Assembly (NCBI GenBank): GCA_028095005.1 | Contig: CM051459.1 | Span: 258,650,229 to 258,714,228, forward strand | Length of the DNA stretch: 64,000 nt | DNA from: Rhynchospora pubera | Lineage: Eukaryota > Streptophyta > Magnoliopsida > Poales > Cyperaceae | Direction: 5' to 3' | Part shown: positions 33,670-45,709 of the stretch, in pieces | Layout: each line of letters opens with the position of its first letter | How positions within the stretch are numbered: the stretch's first letter is position 1 | Made by a program: the position numbers and the translations under genes | The notes under the pieces: generated by a model | What the model was told of the DNA's origin: nothing | What the model saw: only the letters and a program-made list of their open reading frames with translations | The model's database searches: none

Positions 33670-36600
33670 TTAAACATAAGCTGAGGGAGCCAACCGTGGG
33701 GTTGCCATGGCCTTCAGAGGGATGGATTTCGGCATTGTTAGTCCAAACGTCTCGTTCATGTTCAGTTCCTCTCCATCAGCCAATCTCCAATCAAAGGAAT
33801 GCACCAGAGTTCCAAGAAAGTACTGCACAAAAATCATTCCAGCCAATTTGCCTGCACAAATACGTCTACCGGCACCGAAGGGGATGAGCTCAAAGTAATT
33901 CCCGAGCGGGTCGATCTTTGCAGCTGGTCCACTTAAAAACCTCTCTGGCTTAAACTCGAGCGGGTCCGTCCAGGTGTCAGGGTCTCTTCCAATTGCCCAG
34001 ATGTTGACTAACAGCCGGGTGTTCTTAGGCACATAGTAGCTGTTGACCTCGCATTCCTCAAACGAGAAGTGCGGAAGACTTAGAGGAGTCGAAGGGTGCA
34101 GACGCATTGCTTCCTTAACTACTGCTTGCAGATAAGGGAGGTTCGGTATGTCTGATTCTTCCAGTCGTCTTTCCCTGCCTATGACCTTGTCTATCTCTGC
34201 TTGCGCAAGCTTGAGCACTTCGGGTTTCTTAATCATTTCGGTGAGGGCCCACTCAGTGATGATCGAGGACGTGTCAGTGCCTGCTGTGAACATGTCCTAC
34301 AGCCAATGTTTATAAAGTACACATGAACCTTTAAAATCAAAGTAGCAATCTAGGACATTTCCAACGATTTTCCTTGGTTTATTTATTTATTTTTTTTGAA
34401 CTTTTTCCATATGTTTTCCATTTACCATATCGAGTTAAACAAAAATACACATAATGTGCCGTTATTCATGATGTGTCGAGTTGAATTTAATCACGTCATA
34501 CAAAGATTTTAACAAGGCGAACCACATTACATCACATGATTCAATCATGACATGTTTGTCATGTCACGTCACAGATTGCGAACCGTTGTGCTCAGAAGTT
34601 GGTGAGACTATATATGGCAGTGGGGTAGTGTTAGCTCCTAAGAAAGAATAATTACAAGTGTACAACGAACGTGTTTGGTGAGCATGAATTTAGTTCAGAA
34701 ATCAAAACATGCTTGCTTAAATGAATCTTCCACCAACCCTGCTGCTGCTGTCAATAGCTTGACCTACAACGTGAAGTAGTTCTGATGCCATGATGACGAA
34801 GGATCACTTGTTGAAATTGATTTCTTCTCCTTCAAAGCATACCCATGACAATATACATTAACTTCTTTTATTTTGGATAAGTTGTCATCTAGTTTTTTCG
34901 TGTTGACACCTAAAATCAGTTTACTTTGACTGCTGGTCTATTTTGAATATCAGTGTAATAATTAGTGAAAATATGAACGAAAAAATTGCAGTTCACTGAT
35001 AGGATGAATGTAAAATTTATTATTCGGTGAAGTTATTTGCCATTGCGGGCCACCAGGGTACTCATTTATGCTTTATGGACTTCGAAACTAATTAGTTTTG
35101 CTGTTTATAATAAGCAAGATGGGAATTTAGTTCAGAAATCAAAACAGCTTGATGTTTGAGATAATTGATGATTTTGCAATTTTCTTTTTTCAATTTTTTT
35201 GGTGTCAATTATTCTAAAGACAACATTTAAAACTCTTTGAGTGGAAGGTTGCAAGTTCGAAATCCGACTGAGGAAGGGTTTTTTATAGACATTTAATTTA
35301 AAAATAAGTTGGATGACTTAGATCTCCAATTTATCTTAAAAAAAAAGACAACATTTAAAGTCAATACCTCTCTGCATGCTTAAAATCGTTGTACAATTAA
35401 AAAAGCTTCATTACTTTATTCTAATTGAGCGTGTTTGGTGAGCATGAATAAATGTAATCCAAAGAATATGTCACTTTTGGACTTCACCAAACACACCCCG
35501 GACCATCGTTTTTTGTTTTTTCCCCCCCTGTCCCGTTGACTCACCGAAATCATATAGTATAACCCAGCGCATACTAATGAATAATAAAAAAAAATGTATT
35601 CCTCCCTGGATTGTGTAAAAGACTGATGGGGAAGACAAAAACCATTTTATACTATCACCTTCCGTCAGAAGGATCTTCTCCCGGTTTGAAGGGGAAGAAA
35701 AACCCCTCAAAACTTTCATTTCGACTATAGCATAAACAGGTAACAGGTCACTCCTTCAAATGACATGTTAACTAAAAGGTAACAAAACAAAGAGTTAATT
35801 GATTACTTACAAAAATTAGCCCTTTGATATTGGTGTCTGTTATAGTGTCACCATCTTCCCCAACCCTGTTTGACATGATCAGATCGATGAAATCCGGTCG
35901 TCCCTCCCTCTGCTTTGCCGTTGCAGAATGCTCTTCTAGCATTTTTGTTATCATTGCATCAAATCGGTTGTGGATTCCCTTCAAATTAGCTTGAACACCT
36001 TGCAAATCCAACCATGCTAGTGCTGGGATAAAATCACCGATGTTAAACAGCCCGGTGCCAGTTAGTAGCTCAACAATCATGTGCTTGTACATGTTCGATT
36101 CCTCACCCTGGTAATAATGGCACATTCAAATAAATTAATATAAAAATGAACTTTCTATTATTAGGGGGATCTTAACGTGTAACTCCGAGTTATCGAAAAT
36201 ATGGTCGTCGCTTAACAATGCACTTAACAAAATTAGTCTAACAATGTATTTAACAACTTAATATGACAGTTAGAGCAAACATAAGTACTTGAAAATTAAC
36301 CATTTTAGTTCCGAGGAATGAAATCGAGAAATAATTTTAGTAGTACTTGAAGTTAAAAAGGATCGCGAATAATATAAATTGAGCATGTACTGTAAGATTT
36401 CACTGACCTGTGCATCAAAGATTCGTTTGCTCAAGGTGATCTGCCCCACAATATTAGCCAAGCAACAAACCAGCACTTCCGGCACCACCACTGGCCTCTC
36501 ATCAGCCGCTGCATCATACATCTCCTTCAAGACTCTTCCCATCTCATCCCTCCGCACTGGGGCCCACCCTGCCATTGCCTTGGCACCTAGCAAGTGTAAA

Positions 36601-36992
36601 CTTGCCATTTTTCTCATAAGCTTCCACTTGTTTCCATAGTTAGAGAACACCATATTTTGGTAATTGTAGGTGATGTCGGTTGCGCTTACCACATTTGGTC
36701 TGTTTGCAAATTGAGCATCAAGGGTTTTGAGGAATGCTCGTGCTGCTGAAGGGGTACTGACCACAACGACACCTGATGTACCCATTTTGAGGTACATAAT
36801 GGGGGCTGCATATTGGCGAGCGAGACGAGCAAGACCAGAGTGTGGCTTTGGGCCGATGAAGGGTAGTGCACCAATGACTGGTAAGTTGGTAGGACCAGGT
36901 GGCAGTGGAAGCCGGTGCCAACGGAAGAGCCAGCGGAGAAATAGGTGGAGGAGAAAGCCTGCGAGGATAGAGAGAATTATGAATGAATCCAT
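33670..36992 (-). CDS. CYP75-type flavonoid 3'- or 3',5'-hydroxylase, copy A
   Basis: Three exons, 36992-36408, 36107-35811 and 34296-33670, join in phase 0 to 502 residues. Order: an N-terminal membrane anchor (IILSILAGFLLHLFLRWLF), the hinge LPPGPTNLPVIGALP, I-helix AGTDTSS, ExxR (KEAMR), PERF (KPERFLSG) and haem loop FGAGRRICAG, all intact. The blocks YNYQNMVF, IGDFIPALAWLDLQG and NIWAIGRDPDTW place it in CYP75, closest to CYP75A. Such ER-bound P450s hydroxylate the flavonoid B ring on the way to cyanidin or delphinidin pigments. SRS6 reads FGLTMPKSIP: Thr at the position where many 3',5'-hydroxylases have Ala or Ser. Intron 2 (1.5 kb) holds a truncated SINE. It is paralogous to copy B. 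An element of type TAGGGGTGGG abuts its TATA box. Confidence 0.93.
35232..35343 (+). mobile_element. 5'-truncated tRNA-derived SINE in intron 2 of CYP75 copy A, 16-bp TSD
   Basis: It contains a B-box-like GGTTGCAAGTTCGAAATCC, the family 3' body (ATAGACATTTAATTTAAAAA, then TTGGATGACTTAGATCTCC) and an A-rich tail. It is flanked by the perfect direct repeat AAAGACAACATTTAAA at 35216-35231 and 35344-35359. The A-box half is missing. A fuller copy is at 43696-43848. Confidence 0.85.
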
Positions 36993-37071
36993 GGCTGAGT
37001 GTCTTCCAATTTTAGCAGTTTAAGGTTTGTTTTACTAGTAGTACTCAACAGTCAGCAGTACAGGCGCATGG

Positions 37072-37081
37072 GTATATATAG
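37072..37081 (-). promoter_or_regulatory. TATA box of CYP75 copy A
   Basis: Reads CTATATATAC on the minus strand, about 80 bp upstream of the ATG at 36992. It aligns with TGTATATATG before copy B, followed in both by a similar CATGCGCC/CATACGCC word. The left end of a TAGGGGTGGG repeat overlaps its 5' edge. Confidence 0.65.
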
Positions 37082-37310
37082 GGGTGGGTAACGTTGATAA
37101 CAGAAACGGAATAAGGTGCTCTGTTTTCCATTCCGTTTCAATAAACGGTATGTACCGTCTGATTCGTATTCGTTCCGTTTGGATGGAACGTAGCGGAACG
37201 GTTATATTTACACTGTATTTCACGTAGATGAATCACGAAATGCATTCCATTTTCTGTTCCGTTTGCAAAACGGAATGAAGCATGTGGCATATGAAGTTCT
37301 TACCATCCCA
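37079..37310. mobile_element. hAT-like repeat with GGAACGGAACG motif upstream of CYP75 copy A
   Basis: Starts TAGGGGTGGGTAACG and is filled with GGAACGGAA/TTCCGTTTC words in both orientations. The right end is placed at 37310 from a weak inverted match (TGGGATGGTAAG). No 8-bp target duplication was found, so the right end is provisional. Confidence 0.55.
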
Positions 37311-38229
37311 AAACAAAAGATTTTCAGCATGTGGCATCCAAATATTTGATATTTTGGTTGGCTCATTAGAGGTAGGTTACAGAGAGGAACTGGTTTACGT
37401 AGTCATACTATAACTATATATATTAATTGGTCGCCAATTGCGAAGTGGCGTTCAAAAAACAGAAAAAGGGGCAGTTGAAATTTGAAGTTCCCAACCACTA
37501 TCAGAGAGAGAGAGGAAAAAAAAAAGCAGTGCTTCAAGCATACCAGAGTGAAACCACATTAAAACAACTCCCAGAAAAGCGACCATTTGACGATTTACTT
37601 CCTAAGAATTTGTTGATACCTCTCTCTCTATCCGAGTCTCCCAACTGTTGTAGCCTGTAAGAGGATCAGGATATCTTCATTTGTAATGTCCTTTCTCGAA
37701 TCTGGGTTTCACGTATTCTTTAGCAAAAATTGTTACAAATCGATCTTAAGTAATCCAATCATGGGCCTTTGCTACTCAAGAAGTTTTTCCATTGCCGGCG
37801 AAAATTAATTGATTTCTTAAGTTGTTGGTGACTTCTAACATGACCAATAATATTTTTATTGTCTTTTGAGATTTGTAATTAAAGGAACCTGCTGACTTAG
37901 TGATTGTGTAATAGTCAATGACCCTGCTCTTTCTTTCTTTTTTCCTTTTGACGTTGAAAGACCCTGCTCTTCAATTACAAGGTACTCAATTTATTGGTAG
38001 TGTTTACAGAAAACAAAAGTCAGGGTTTTCAGAGATAATTCATTCTCATGTGTTGTATTGGTCAGCATAAAGTAGCTTCATCCTTGGATCTACATATGAT
38101 GCCTACATTGAATACATAAACAGGTCTAGTCAAAATGCATAATGGCCTACAAAAATTAAAGGAAACTTTGAAGGACTACTAAGGGGGTGTCTTTACCGGT
38201 ATCAGTTTGGTTTTGAAAAATGGAACTTA
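37311..38229. other. Upstream DNA of CYP75 copy A, duplicated near 62.1-63.6 kb
   Basis: No gene. Blocks around 37550-37620, 37690-37760 and 37960-38040 (for example TTCTCGAATCTGGGTTT and CTACTCAAGAAG) recur in order at about 62.26-62.35, 62.40 and 63.31-63.56 kb. The segmental duplication therefore extends well upstream of the gene. Confidence 0.7.
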
Positions 38230-38962
38230 AAGGATGGGAAGGGAATCCACAGTGTATATACTGCCCTCATCTAAAACAGTAGATCACTTGGATGTTTAAA
38301 TGCACTCAATCTAGAAGAATTTGGAATTGGTTTCACAATTTCTTGAACATTGGTACAATACCATATAAGTTAGAAGATTTAGCTTCTTGTGGTAATCAAC
38401 TACAAAATCAGATAGCATACAGATATTGGTGTGAGGCAATAGTGTTGTTGATTTGGAAATTTAGAAATGATTGCTGTTTTAACAATGCACAGCCTCACTC
38501 CTTTAGAAAATTTGCAGCTGATGTGAAAGGATTGATGCTTTACTGATCTGGTATTTGGAAGGCATCATTCAAGGAGAGGTGCGGAAGATTTGGCCTGGAG
38601 AAGGTACCACACCACTTCAGCTGAAGGGAGAGGATCAAGCAACAGCAGAAGGGGATAATGCCATTATCCATGCTTATTTAAAAAGTCTTGTAATTCTGTT
38701 ATTAGTCATGAATTTACTGTGGATTGTGATTTTCTGGTATTTTGAAACAAGAAGTTGCATTCTTTTAGGGATCATATGGTTGGAAATTCTTAGGATGAGG
38801 ATTAGATAGCATTTAGGCACTGGTATCATGGTTAGATGGTACCAGTGCCGTTTTGCTTATTTGCATTTTTGTCTTTTGATGTTTGTTTCGTGGATTTGTA
38901 ATTATCTGCTTTTCTGAATGGAAAATGGTGGGCTTTTAAGCCCACTTATTTTAAAAAAAAAA
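38230..38962 (+). mobile_element. L1-type LINE 3' remnant (zf-RVT end) with poly-A
   Basis: The frame 38292-38546 resembles the zinc-binding C-terminal part of plant L1 ORF2 (MFKCTQSRRIWNWF... IWKFRNDCCFNNAQP). The 3' end has a palindrome (GTGGGCTTTTAAGCCCAC) followed by an A run at 38951-38962. The 5' part is missing and the frame is broken, so it is dead. Confidence 0.6.
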
Positions 38963-39843
38963 TGGAACTGAAAATACCTATTAATGCCAAAGCAAAGACT
39001 CGATTTCATTATTCTTTTGTTAAAACTAGTAAAAAAAAAAAACGAATTCTAATTCTAATCCTCCCATACTGGTATTTCACCATTCACCAATCAGGTCTCA
39101 GCTAATAGTAAGGAGCACGTATGTTCCTGAAAAAAAAGAGGTCAAGGAAAATGGTATGTTACCTCAAAACCAGTGACGTCACAGTATTTTTTTGAAGGAT
39201 ACATTGATGTTTAGAAGACTCAAATTCAAATCTCTGGCAATAAATGAATGAGCGAACCATATGTTTTATGAAAGATAAGGCATGAAAATAGACAAGAATA
39301 ACATGAATCAGACAAAACAAATAGAGCAGAAAAGCTAATTCCAACCTTGCTACTGCTAATCTCCCCAACCGCAACAACCCCTATATCCTAACAAATAATC
39401 ACTCTAATCAGTTAATTTCTACCATCAAAATCAAACACTTTAAGTGTAAAGTGACATTAGAAATAATCACCTTCCAAGTCAGGAAAAGAAACACTACTAA
39501 TTCTAGGACATGGTCACAATTTTTGAATTTGGGGTAATTTGGAACAAGAGGAGAAGTAACTGAAAATGAAAATTACTTGGGTAATTTACAATGACGAACA
39601 TCCCCATCCAAATATATCGACAAAAAAAATCTAGGCAAACTCAACTCAAGAACTAACAAAGCTTAGAAACTAAAACAGAATGAGAAACTAGCGTTGGGTT
39701 CATCAGGGAGCAACAAAATAAAATTCTCAGCTTGGAGGACCCCTTGACTGTCCCTTCTGCTACTTATCTCCCATTTGTACCCTCTTGAATGGAATCGCCG
39801 GAGGAAGAACCAGCTCCGATCTCACCACATCCGCCTCCATTTC
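38963..39843. other. Gene-free spacer
   Basis: AT-rich with no supported feature. Confidence 0.5.
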
Positions 39844-40795
39844 TTTTTTTAAGGAAATAGGCCATTTGGCCTGTTTCTGTTAATGGAAACAAGAGTACCA
39901 CTCACGGCAACATAACTAACAAAACAACACAGTTCTGATTTTTACATATTAGCTACTAATCAGCGACCTAATAACCAACTTCACACCAGGAACAAACTGT
40001 TCCCTAAATTCAGAGTATTACAAAAATAACAAACACTGAAAAACAATGTAAATCCAGCTTTTCCTTCTGTGTGTTTCTAAGCCTGAAGCATCATCAGTGG
40101 CCCCATGTTCCAATCATTCCAAGTATTCCCTTCCTCCAGAGAAGCTGAAATGGTATCTGGCGTTTGCATTTGAATTGGAATTGCTGCATTTGATTGATAT
40201 GTCCTGTAATTGCTGCATCTGCCAACCCTGACCAATACAACACATGAGAATGAATTTACTAAGAGTATACTTTTAGTGGTCTTAGCTTTTTTGGCATTAA
40301 ATAAAATATCATTTCTCATGTTCCAAATACCCGAACATAAAGCACTGAAACACATAAGAAAGGCTTCTTTGCTCCCATTAGGTAAAGACATAGCACATTC
40401 TAACACATCCTGTTAAGGATTGCCTAGAATAGAAGTTCTCGTGGCACAGTCCAAGCCAGAGCCAAAGTTCTAGTAATAATAATAAAGGGGCAAAAGAGGA
40501 AAAGGTGGGCTACAGTTTCTTCATTGGTGCAACAACAACAAGAGTTGTCCCCTTGCCACCCTCTTTTGTGTAAGTTCTCTTTACAGAGAATCTTATTATG
40601 CATTACAGCCACGTGAAGAGAGACTGTGAAGGTACACTCCATTTCTTTATAGAGAATCTCATTGGTGCAACCCTCTTTTTTTTTGTTTTCCTCTAGTAAG
40701 CTAGGGTTTTGTTTTGTCCCTCGAGCTCTATTCACCAATGTCCAAAGAGAAAAAGAAATGACAAGAGAGGAAAAGAAGTTCCGGATCATAACCAA
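39844..40795 (-). mobile_element. L1-type LINE 3' remnant on the minus strand
   Basis: Minus-strand frames 40795-40424 and 40406-40077 resemble the zf-RVT segment: CCCCTNEETVAHLFLFCPF, then SGIWNMRNDILFNAKK after a frameshift. The 3' end shows a palindrome (AGGCCAAATGGCCT) and an A run at about 39844-39852, the same layout as the LINE at 38230-38962. Stops and frameshifts make it inactive. Confidence 0.65.
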
Positions 40796-41692
40796 TTGTC
40801 TGATCTTTAATTAAGGGAAATCATTATCCATGACCTGATTGAGCTGTGAGATTCAAGAGAGCTTTTTTATTTGGTAGAAAACTCCGAATTAGCTGTGGCA
40901 AAACGGGACCGCACTTCAGCCTAAAATTAAGTAAATTTTTATTTTTAAGGTTGTGCTTAGATCGAACAATCCGGAAAAATAGCATCATTCAAATAGGGTC
41001 GGAAGAAAAAGGAAGAAGACTTTTATTTTAGAAAAAAAATAATTGAGGAAAATGTTTATATTTTTGGACATGTAAAGAGAGGAAATAATTTAATATGGTA
41101 GGTGTGGAGAGTAAAATAGGTCCAGCCTGATAATATCTCTCAAGGTCTATTTTCTCCACCGTTCTCCTTTCCTCTTATATATTTTTTTCTCATTTATGTT
41201 TTCTTTCCGTCTTTAGATCTTTTAATTAAGCAACAAACTATCAATGGTAAATCGGCTAGCGCTATTGATTTGGCACAATTTTCAGCAATAATAATTGGGG
41301 AGTACCGGCACGTATGAATTGATTAATAGAGTCAAAACTCAAAACAATGATATGAGAAATATAATGTAATGAAATTAGATCAATAATGTTTGATTGAATT
41401 TGAAATTAAAAGGAAGATATTTTGGTCCGATAATCTAGACAAGCAATATTATTGTTTCTTATGGACCAAATTTAACAATAGAAACAATTACACTTTCAGA
41501 ATTTGCTTAATACTGTTATTAGTGTTTTAAATTTCAGATTGGACACTGAAAATAACAAGAAATATCAGATAACAGATATAATATGGTAGAAAATGACAAT
41601 AATATTGATTTTATGTGCGTACCAAAATATATCAATCAAATATCGAAAAAATCGACATAATCAGTCCCCCCCCTATTTCGGCTAAGTCATGC
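40796..41692. other. Gene-free AT-rich spacer
   Basis: No supported gene or element ends. Confidence 0.5.
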
Positions 41693-41701
41693 TTTCCCTC
41701 T

Positions 41702-42483
41702 GGGAGGTGCTTTGGACAACACGATTTTTTCTTCGGGCAACAGAATTAGAATTAATTGTGATTTCTCCGACTAAACTAAACCCAGTCAGTTTATTCTCCC
41801 CTCACCGCTCAAGAGTAACTTCAGTCCCTCGTCTCTTGCTCCACCTCAATTTGATCGATTTCACTCAGTCACTCTTGCTCCACCTCTCCTCCCTTATTTG
41901 TTCTCTCCTTTCTCAATGATTTGTCTGCTCCACCTCCACCTCTCCTCCCTCCATCCCTTCTTCTCAATTAGAGATCTCCTTCACTGCAAATTTTTTCTTG
42001 ATTTCTCTGACTTGCGGCGGGATAGGTCTATGTCGAGGTTCTCCGCTTTTTTGAGCTATTTTCATCTGTGTCGAGGTTCCAATCACTATGGCAAGAACAG
42101 ATTCAGGCAACAAAGCGAGGTATGGTTTAACATCTTTCGAAACAACAACAAAGCACACAAGTAGCGAAAGAAAGTTATAATAAAATATTGTTATCTAGAA
42201 TTCCTTATCCAGACGCTTGGGATGATTTGCACAAACGATTGGCGAATTTGCAATTCTTGAAAATAGCGGCTGTAAGATAGGGAGGAGAATATAGTTCTTT
42301 TGTGGGAGGCCTAATAGACCTAATAGACCTAATAGACGGAAAAACACGATTAAGGAAATAAGCAAAAGTATGGTGAAGGAATAATTTAGGTAATAGATCT
42401 TAATTAATACTAAGGATAATTTAGACATTTTACTAAAAATTCTGTTGTCCGAAGAAAAACTCATGTTGTCCAAAGCACCTCCC
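41702..42483. mobile_element. Mutator-like element, 782 bp, TSD TTTCCCTCT
   Basis: The ends form about 47-bp inverted repeats starting GGGAGGTGCTTTGGACAACA and including TTTTTCTTCGG.CAACAGAATT. Perfect 9-bp direct repeats TTTCCCTCT flank it at 41693-41701 and 42484-42492. The interior 41820-42060 is CT-rich and resembles a gene leader (possible Pack-type capture), but no parent is visible here. The next element starts only 18 bp beyond the right target repeat. Confidence 0.9.
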
Positions 42484-42510
42484 TTTCCCTCTCCAATTTC
42501 ACCTTTCAAT

Positions 42511-43426
42511 TAGGGCTGTCAATGGGTACGGTAGAGACATTTTCGTTATCCGTATCCGTTAAATTTTTCTTTATCCATATTCTATCCGTACCCGTTAAAA
42601 ATTGACTTACCCGTACCCTACCCTTATCTGTTATGAATTAACGATAAGGGTATAGTAACGATAGAAAACGAATAATAATGATAATAATTAAATAATAATG
42701 ATGATAATACGAATAAATAAATAATATCAAATAAATATATTACTAAACTGCAACATTGAATAATACTTTAATTATAATAAAATCATATAATATCTTCTCA
42801 TGTCAATTATCACAAAAAATATATATAAATAATTAATAATTATACAATATCAAATGAAATTGAGTGCAAAACAATTTGTTCATCAATGCAAATAGATTTG
42901 ATAATGATTTAAGTGCTCCATCTTCAGTAGCGCCCTCATCGGTTAAAAACATAGCAAGTTCAGAATATTATTTATATAGTGGAATAAATACTCATATGAT
43001 AAATTTGAAAAAAATATACGTACCAACTGTCATACCTCTCAACCAATCTTGATAAATGATATTTCGGAATTTATTTTCTGTGATGCGCGGAAGTGGAAAG
43101 AAATAAAATATATTAATGTACTTGCCTCAAATGTAACAATCTAATCGTCTATTAGTTATTAACATATTAATTCAATATTTTAATCATATATTTTCTCATT
43201 ATGATAAATATTATAAATTATATATTATATATATAACGGTACGGGTAAATAAAGGGTACGGAATAACAATACCCATACCCTTATCCACTAAATTAACGAA
43301 ATTTTTTTTACCCATACCCATACCCATACCCGATAACTTAACGAAAATGAAACCTTATCCATACACGTCTTATCGAATACGATATGGGTAGGGTAAACGG
43401 TTAAAAGGGTACCGTTGACAGCCCTA
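42511..43426. mobile_element. hAT-like element, 916 bp, motif GGGTACGGGTA
   Basis: Starts TAGGGCTGTCAATGGGTACGG and ends GGGTACCGTTGACAGCCCTA, inverted termini of about 12 bp. Both subterminal regions are packed with ACCCGTACCC/TATCCGTATCC words and the middle is AT-rich and non-coding. The flanking 8-mers (CTTTCAAT and CCTTTTAT) match only partly. Confidence 0.75.
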
Positions 43427-43470
43427 CCTTTTATTTTTCCCAAATTGTCCTTTTTCTTTCCATGAATAAT

Positions 43471-44092
43471 GGGAGCAAAAAATTCGGCCCTCGTGAGCTA
43501 GCTCGAACTCGAATCGGATAATACTCGATAGTAACTCGAGCTGGAATAACTCGAGCTACACCGGCTCGGAAGACCCATGAGCTGAGTTCGAGTTGCCTTC
43601 TATAACCCTAAGTTCTTTTTATTTTTATGGGAAAATAGGCGTATCTTCCTCTTGATTTCTTCATGTGCCTTCAATGTGCATTATAAACATTGTTTTTTTT
43701 TTAAGATAAATTGGAGGTCTAAGCCACCCAATTTATTTTTAAATTAAATGTCTATGAAATACCCCTCAGCCGGGTTTCGAACCTGCGACCTTTCACTCAA
43801 GGAGGCAAAGTGCATTGCTCTTTGCCACTAGATCAATAGCTGGTTCTCAACATTGTTTAATATTTATGTTGTTTGTTTTTTAGTTTAGCCCATTACGAAG
43901 TCTCAAAGTTTGATATTTAATAATGAGCTAGTTTTCAAGCCATAAGCCAACTCGAGTTCTAATGAGTTGAGTTTGAGCTACTAAAAAAACTCGAAATTGC
44001 TTTGGTATGCTGAGCTGAGCCAACTCGACTTGAGACGAGCTTAAGTTCGAATTAGCCACGGCTCGCTCAGACTCAGCTCATCTACACCCCTA
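43471..44092. mobile_element. hAT-like element, motif AACTCGAGCT, carrying a nested SINE
   Basis: The right end reads CTACACCCCTA, like the other hAT-like ends here. Both flanking regions (43490-43600 and 43925-44080) are full of CTCGAGCT/AGCTCGAG variants in opposite orientations. The left end is degraded, so its border is approximate. A SINE is inserted in the middle. Confidence 0.6.
43696..43848 (-). mobile_element. tRNA-derived SINE, 153 bp, TSD AACATTGTTT
   Basis: On the minus strand it has an A-box-like TAGTGGCAAAGAG and a B box GGTTCGAAACC about 45 bp apart. It then has a body ending in CATTTAATTTAAAAATAAAT and CCTCCAATTTATCTT plus an A-run. Direct repeats AACATTGTTT flank it at 43686-43695 and 43849-43858. 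The RNA polymerase III boxes and A tail mark it as a tRNA-derived SINE and not a functional tRNA, since no cloverleaf is kept. Confidence 0.85.
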
Positions 44093-44107
44093 GATTACAT
44101 CCACAAA

Positions 44108-44274
44108 GGGGCCGTTTGGATCGCTTAGGAATTTGAGGAATTTGGAAAAGTTGCAATTTCTAGGAATAAATTTATTGGGAAGTGTGTAATTTTGTGAAGA
44201 GTTTAGATTGTTTATAATAAATTTATGATAGGAAGATGAAATTCTCCAAAATCCTCCATCAATCCAAACAGCCC
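44108..44274. mobile_element. MITE with GTTTGGAT termini, copy 3
   Basis: GGGGCCGTTTGGATCG ... ATCCAAACAGCCC. The flanks CACAAA/TTTGTG extend the inverted repeat. The core TTTATTGGGAAGTGTGTAAT and GAAGAGTTTAGATTGTTTA is shared with the other copies. Confidence 0.7.
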
Positions 44275-44890
44275 TTTGTGAGGCGGGCCATATAATTTTA
44301 TTTTTTTTTGTAGAAACGGACTTTTATTATTTTATTATAATTGCAGTCTAGATTTTTACTAAGTAATAACACATGAATGACAATTATAAAAATAAAAAAA
44401 TAGAAAACGAGAACTTATTATAAACTATGATTTATTTCTATAAAATACAAATATGGTTTATAAAATTATAATTTGACTGTGAAAAACTTATTTATATTTA
44501 TGTGAATATTTACGTGCAAGGAATTTAGTATTTATACTAAAATACGTATAGCATCATCAGGATCAGGTTCGTGTAACCAGTATAACTGGTTATACAAATA
44601 AAATCTCATACTCTTTGATTTACGATGTCCTATTTAAAATATTGGTTGTTGTTTATTTTTATCATATTTCTCCCATGCAATATCAGATTTAATTTGGGCG
44701 ATTAAAATTACATTGAAAAATTAAGAAAATGATCTATGATTTTCTATTTTAAACATTTTTGTCTTGGAACGTATCTAGGTTGAAATCATTGTAGAAGAAA
44801 TGGAAAGAACACTAGACATGTATGGTAAATAATATTGCCCCCACATGTAATTTTATAGACATCAACTTCATAGCTAACTAAGATATTCAC

Positions 44891-45451
44891 TAGGGGTGTA
44901 CAACGGGCGGGTCGATGATATTTTAATAAAATTTGAACCCAATCCGACAATACCGGGTTAGAAAATAAATTTAGTTAATCCACCCGTAACCCAACCCAAC
45001 CCGTCAATTTTTTTATGTACGGGTTAAACGGGTTTAGTGAATTAAAATTTTGATCAAATAAAAATACATATAAAAATCATTTTGTGGCTATTACAATTTA
45101 GTTCGAGACAAATTAGAGACGCATTTGAATCATCTTTCAACTTTCGAGTCATTGTGAGAGGAATAGAGGACGTGCATGCCTATGGAGGAGATCGAAACTT
45201 CATGAAATAAGAGATATTTGAGTAATGACATGAGAAAAAGTGAGACAAAGAGGAATAAATAATGATAAACGGGTGGGTTGAACTATACACGGATTTACTA
45301 GTACAAAACCCGTAACCCAACCCGAAGTAACGGGTTTGTCAAAATTAGTACCCGTAACCAACCCAATATTATGCTAACCCAGTAAAAACCGGTTCAGATC
45401 GGGTGGGTTGAACGGATTGAACGGGTTCACGGTTTTTTTTGTACACGCCTA
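44891..45451. mobile_element. hAT-like element, 561 bp, TSD ATATTCAC, motif AACGGGTTGGGT
   Basis: Starts TAGGGGTGTACAA and ends TTGTACACGCCTA, with perfect 8-bp direct repeats ATATTCAC at 44883-44890 and 45452-45459. Subterminal blocks are made of ACCCGT/ACGGGT and AACCCAACCC words. The centre is AT-rich and non-coding. Confidence 0.9.
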
Positions 45452-45709
45452 ATATTCACGTCGATATCAATAGAATAAACATGTGGGGGCAACAGAAGTT
45501 TTAGTTACCTATGCGGATTAAAAATACTAGGAAACATCCGAATTAATGTTGGACAAATAAATTACTAAATATTTATTATTTCTTTTGAACTGATTAATAT
45601 CCAGCAATTAATTACTTGATATTATTTACCATACGTCTAGTTTTCTTACCATTTTAGATGAATAATCAACAGTCAATAACATTTCATATGAGGTTATCAT
45701 CTACATCAT

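Noticed and set aside
43730..43850. Functional tRNA gene
   Set aside because: A and B boxes are present but the acceptor and anticodon stems do not form, and the A-tailed 3' body and target repeats identify it as a SINE.
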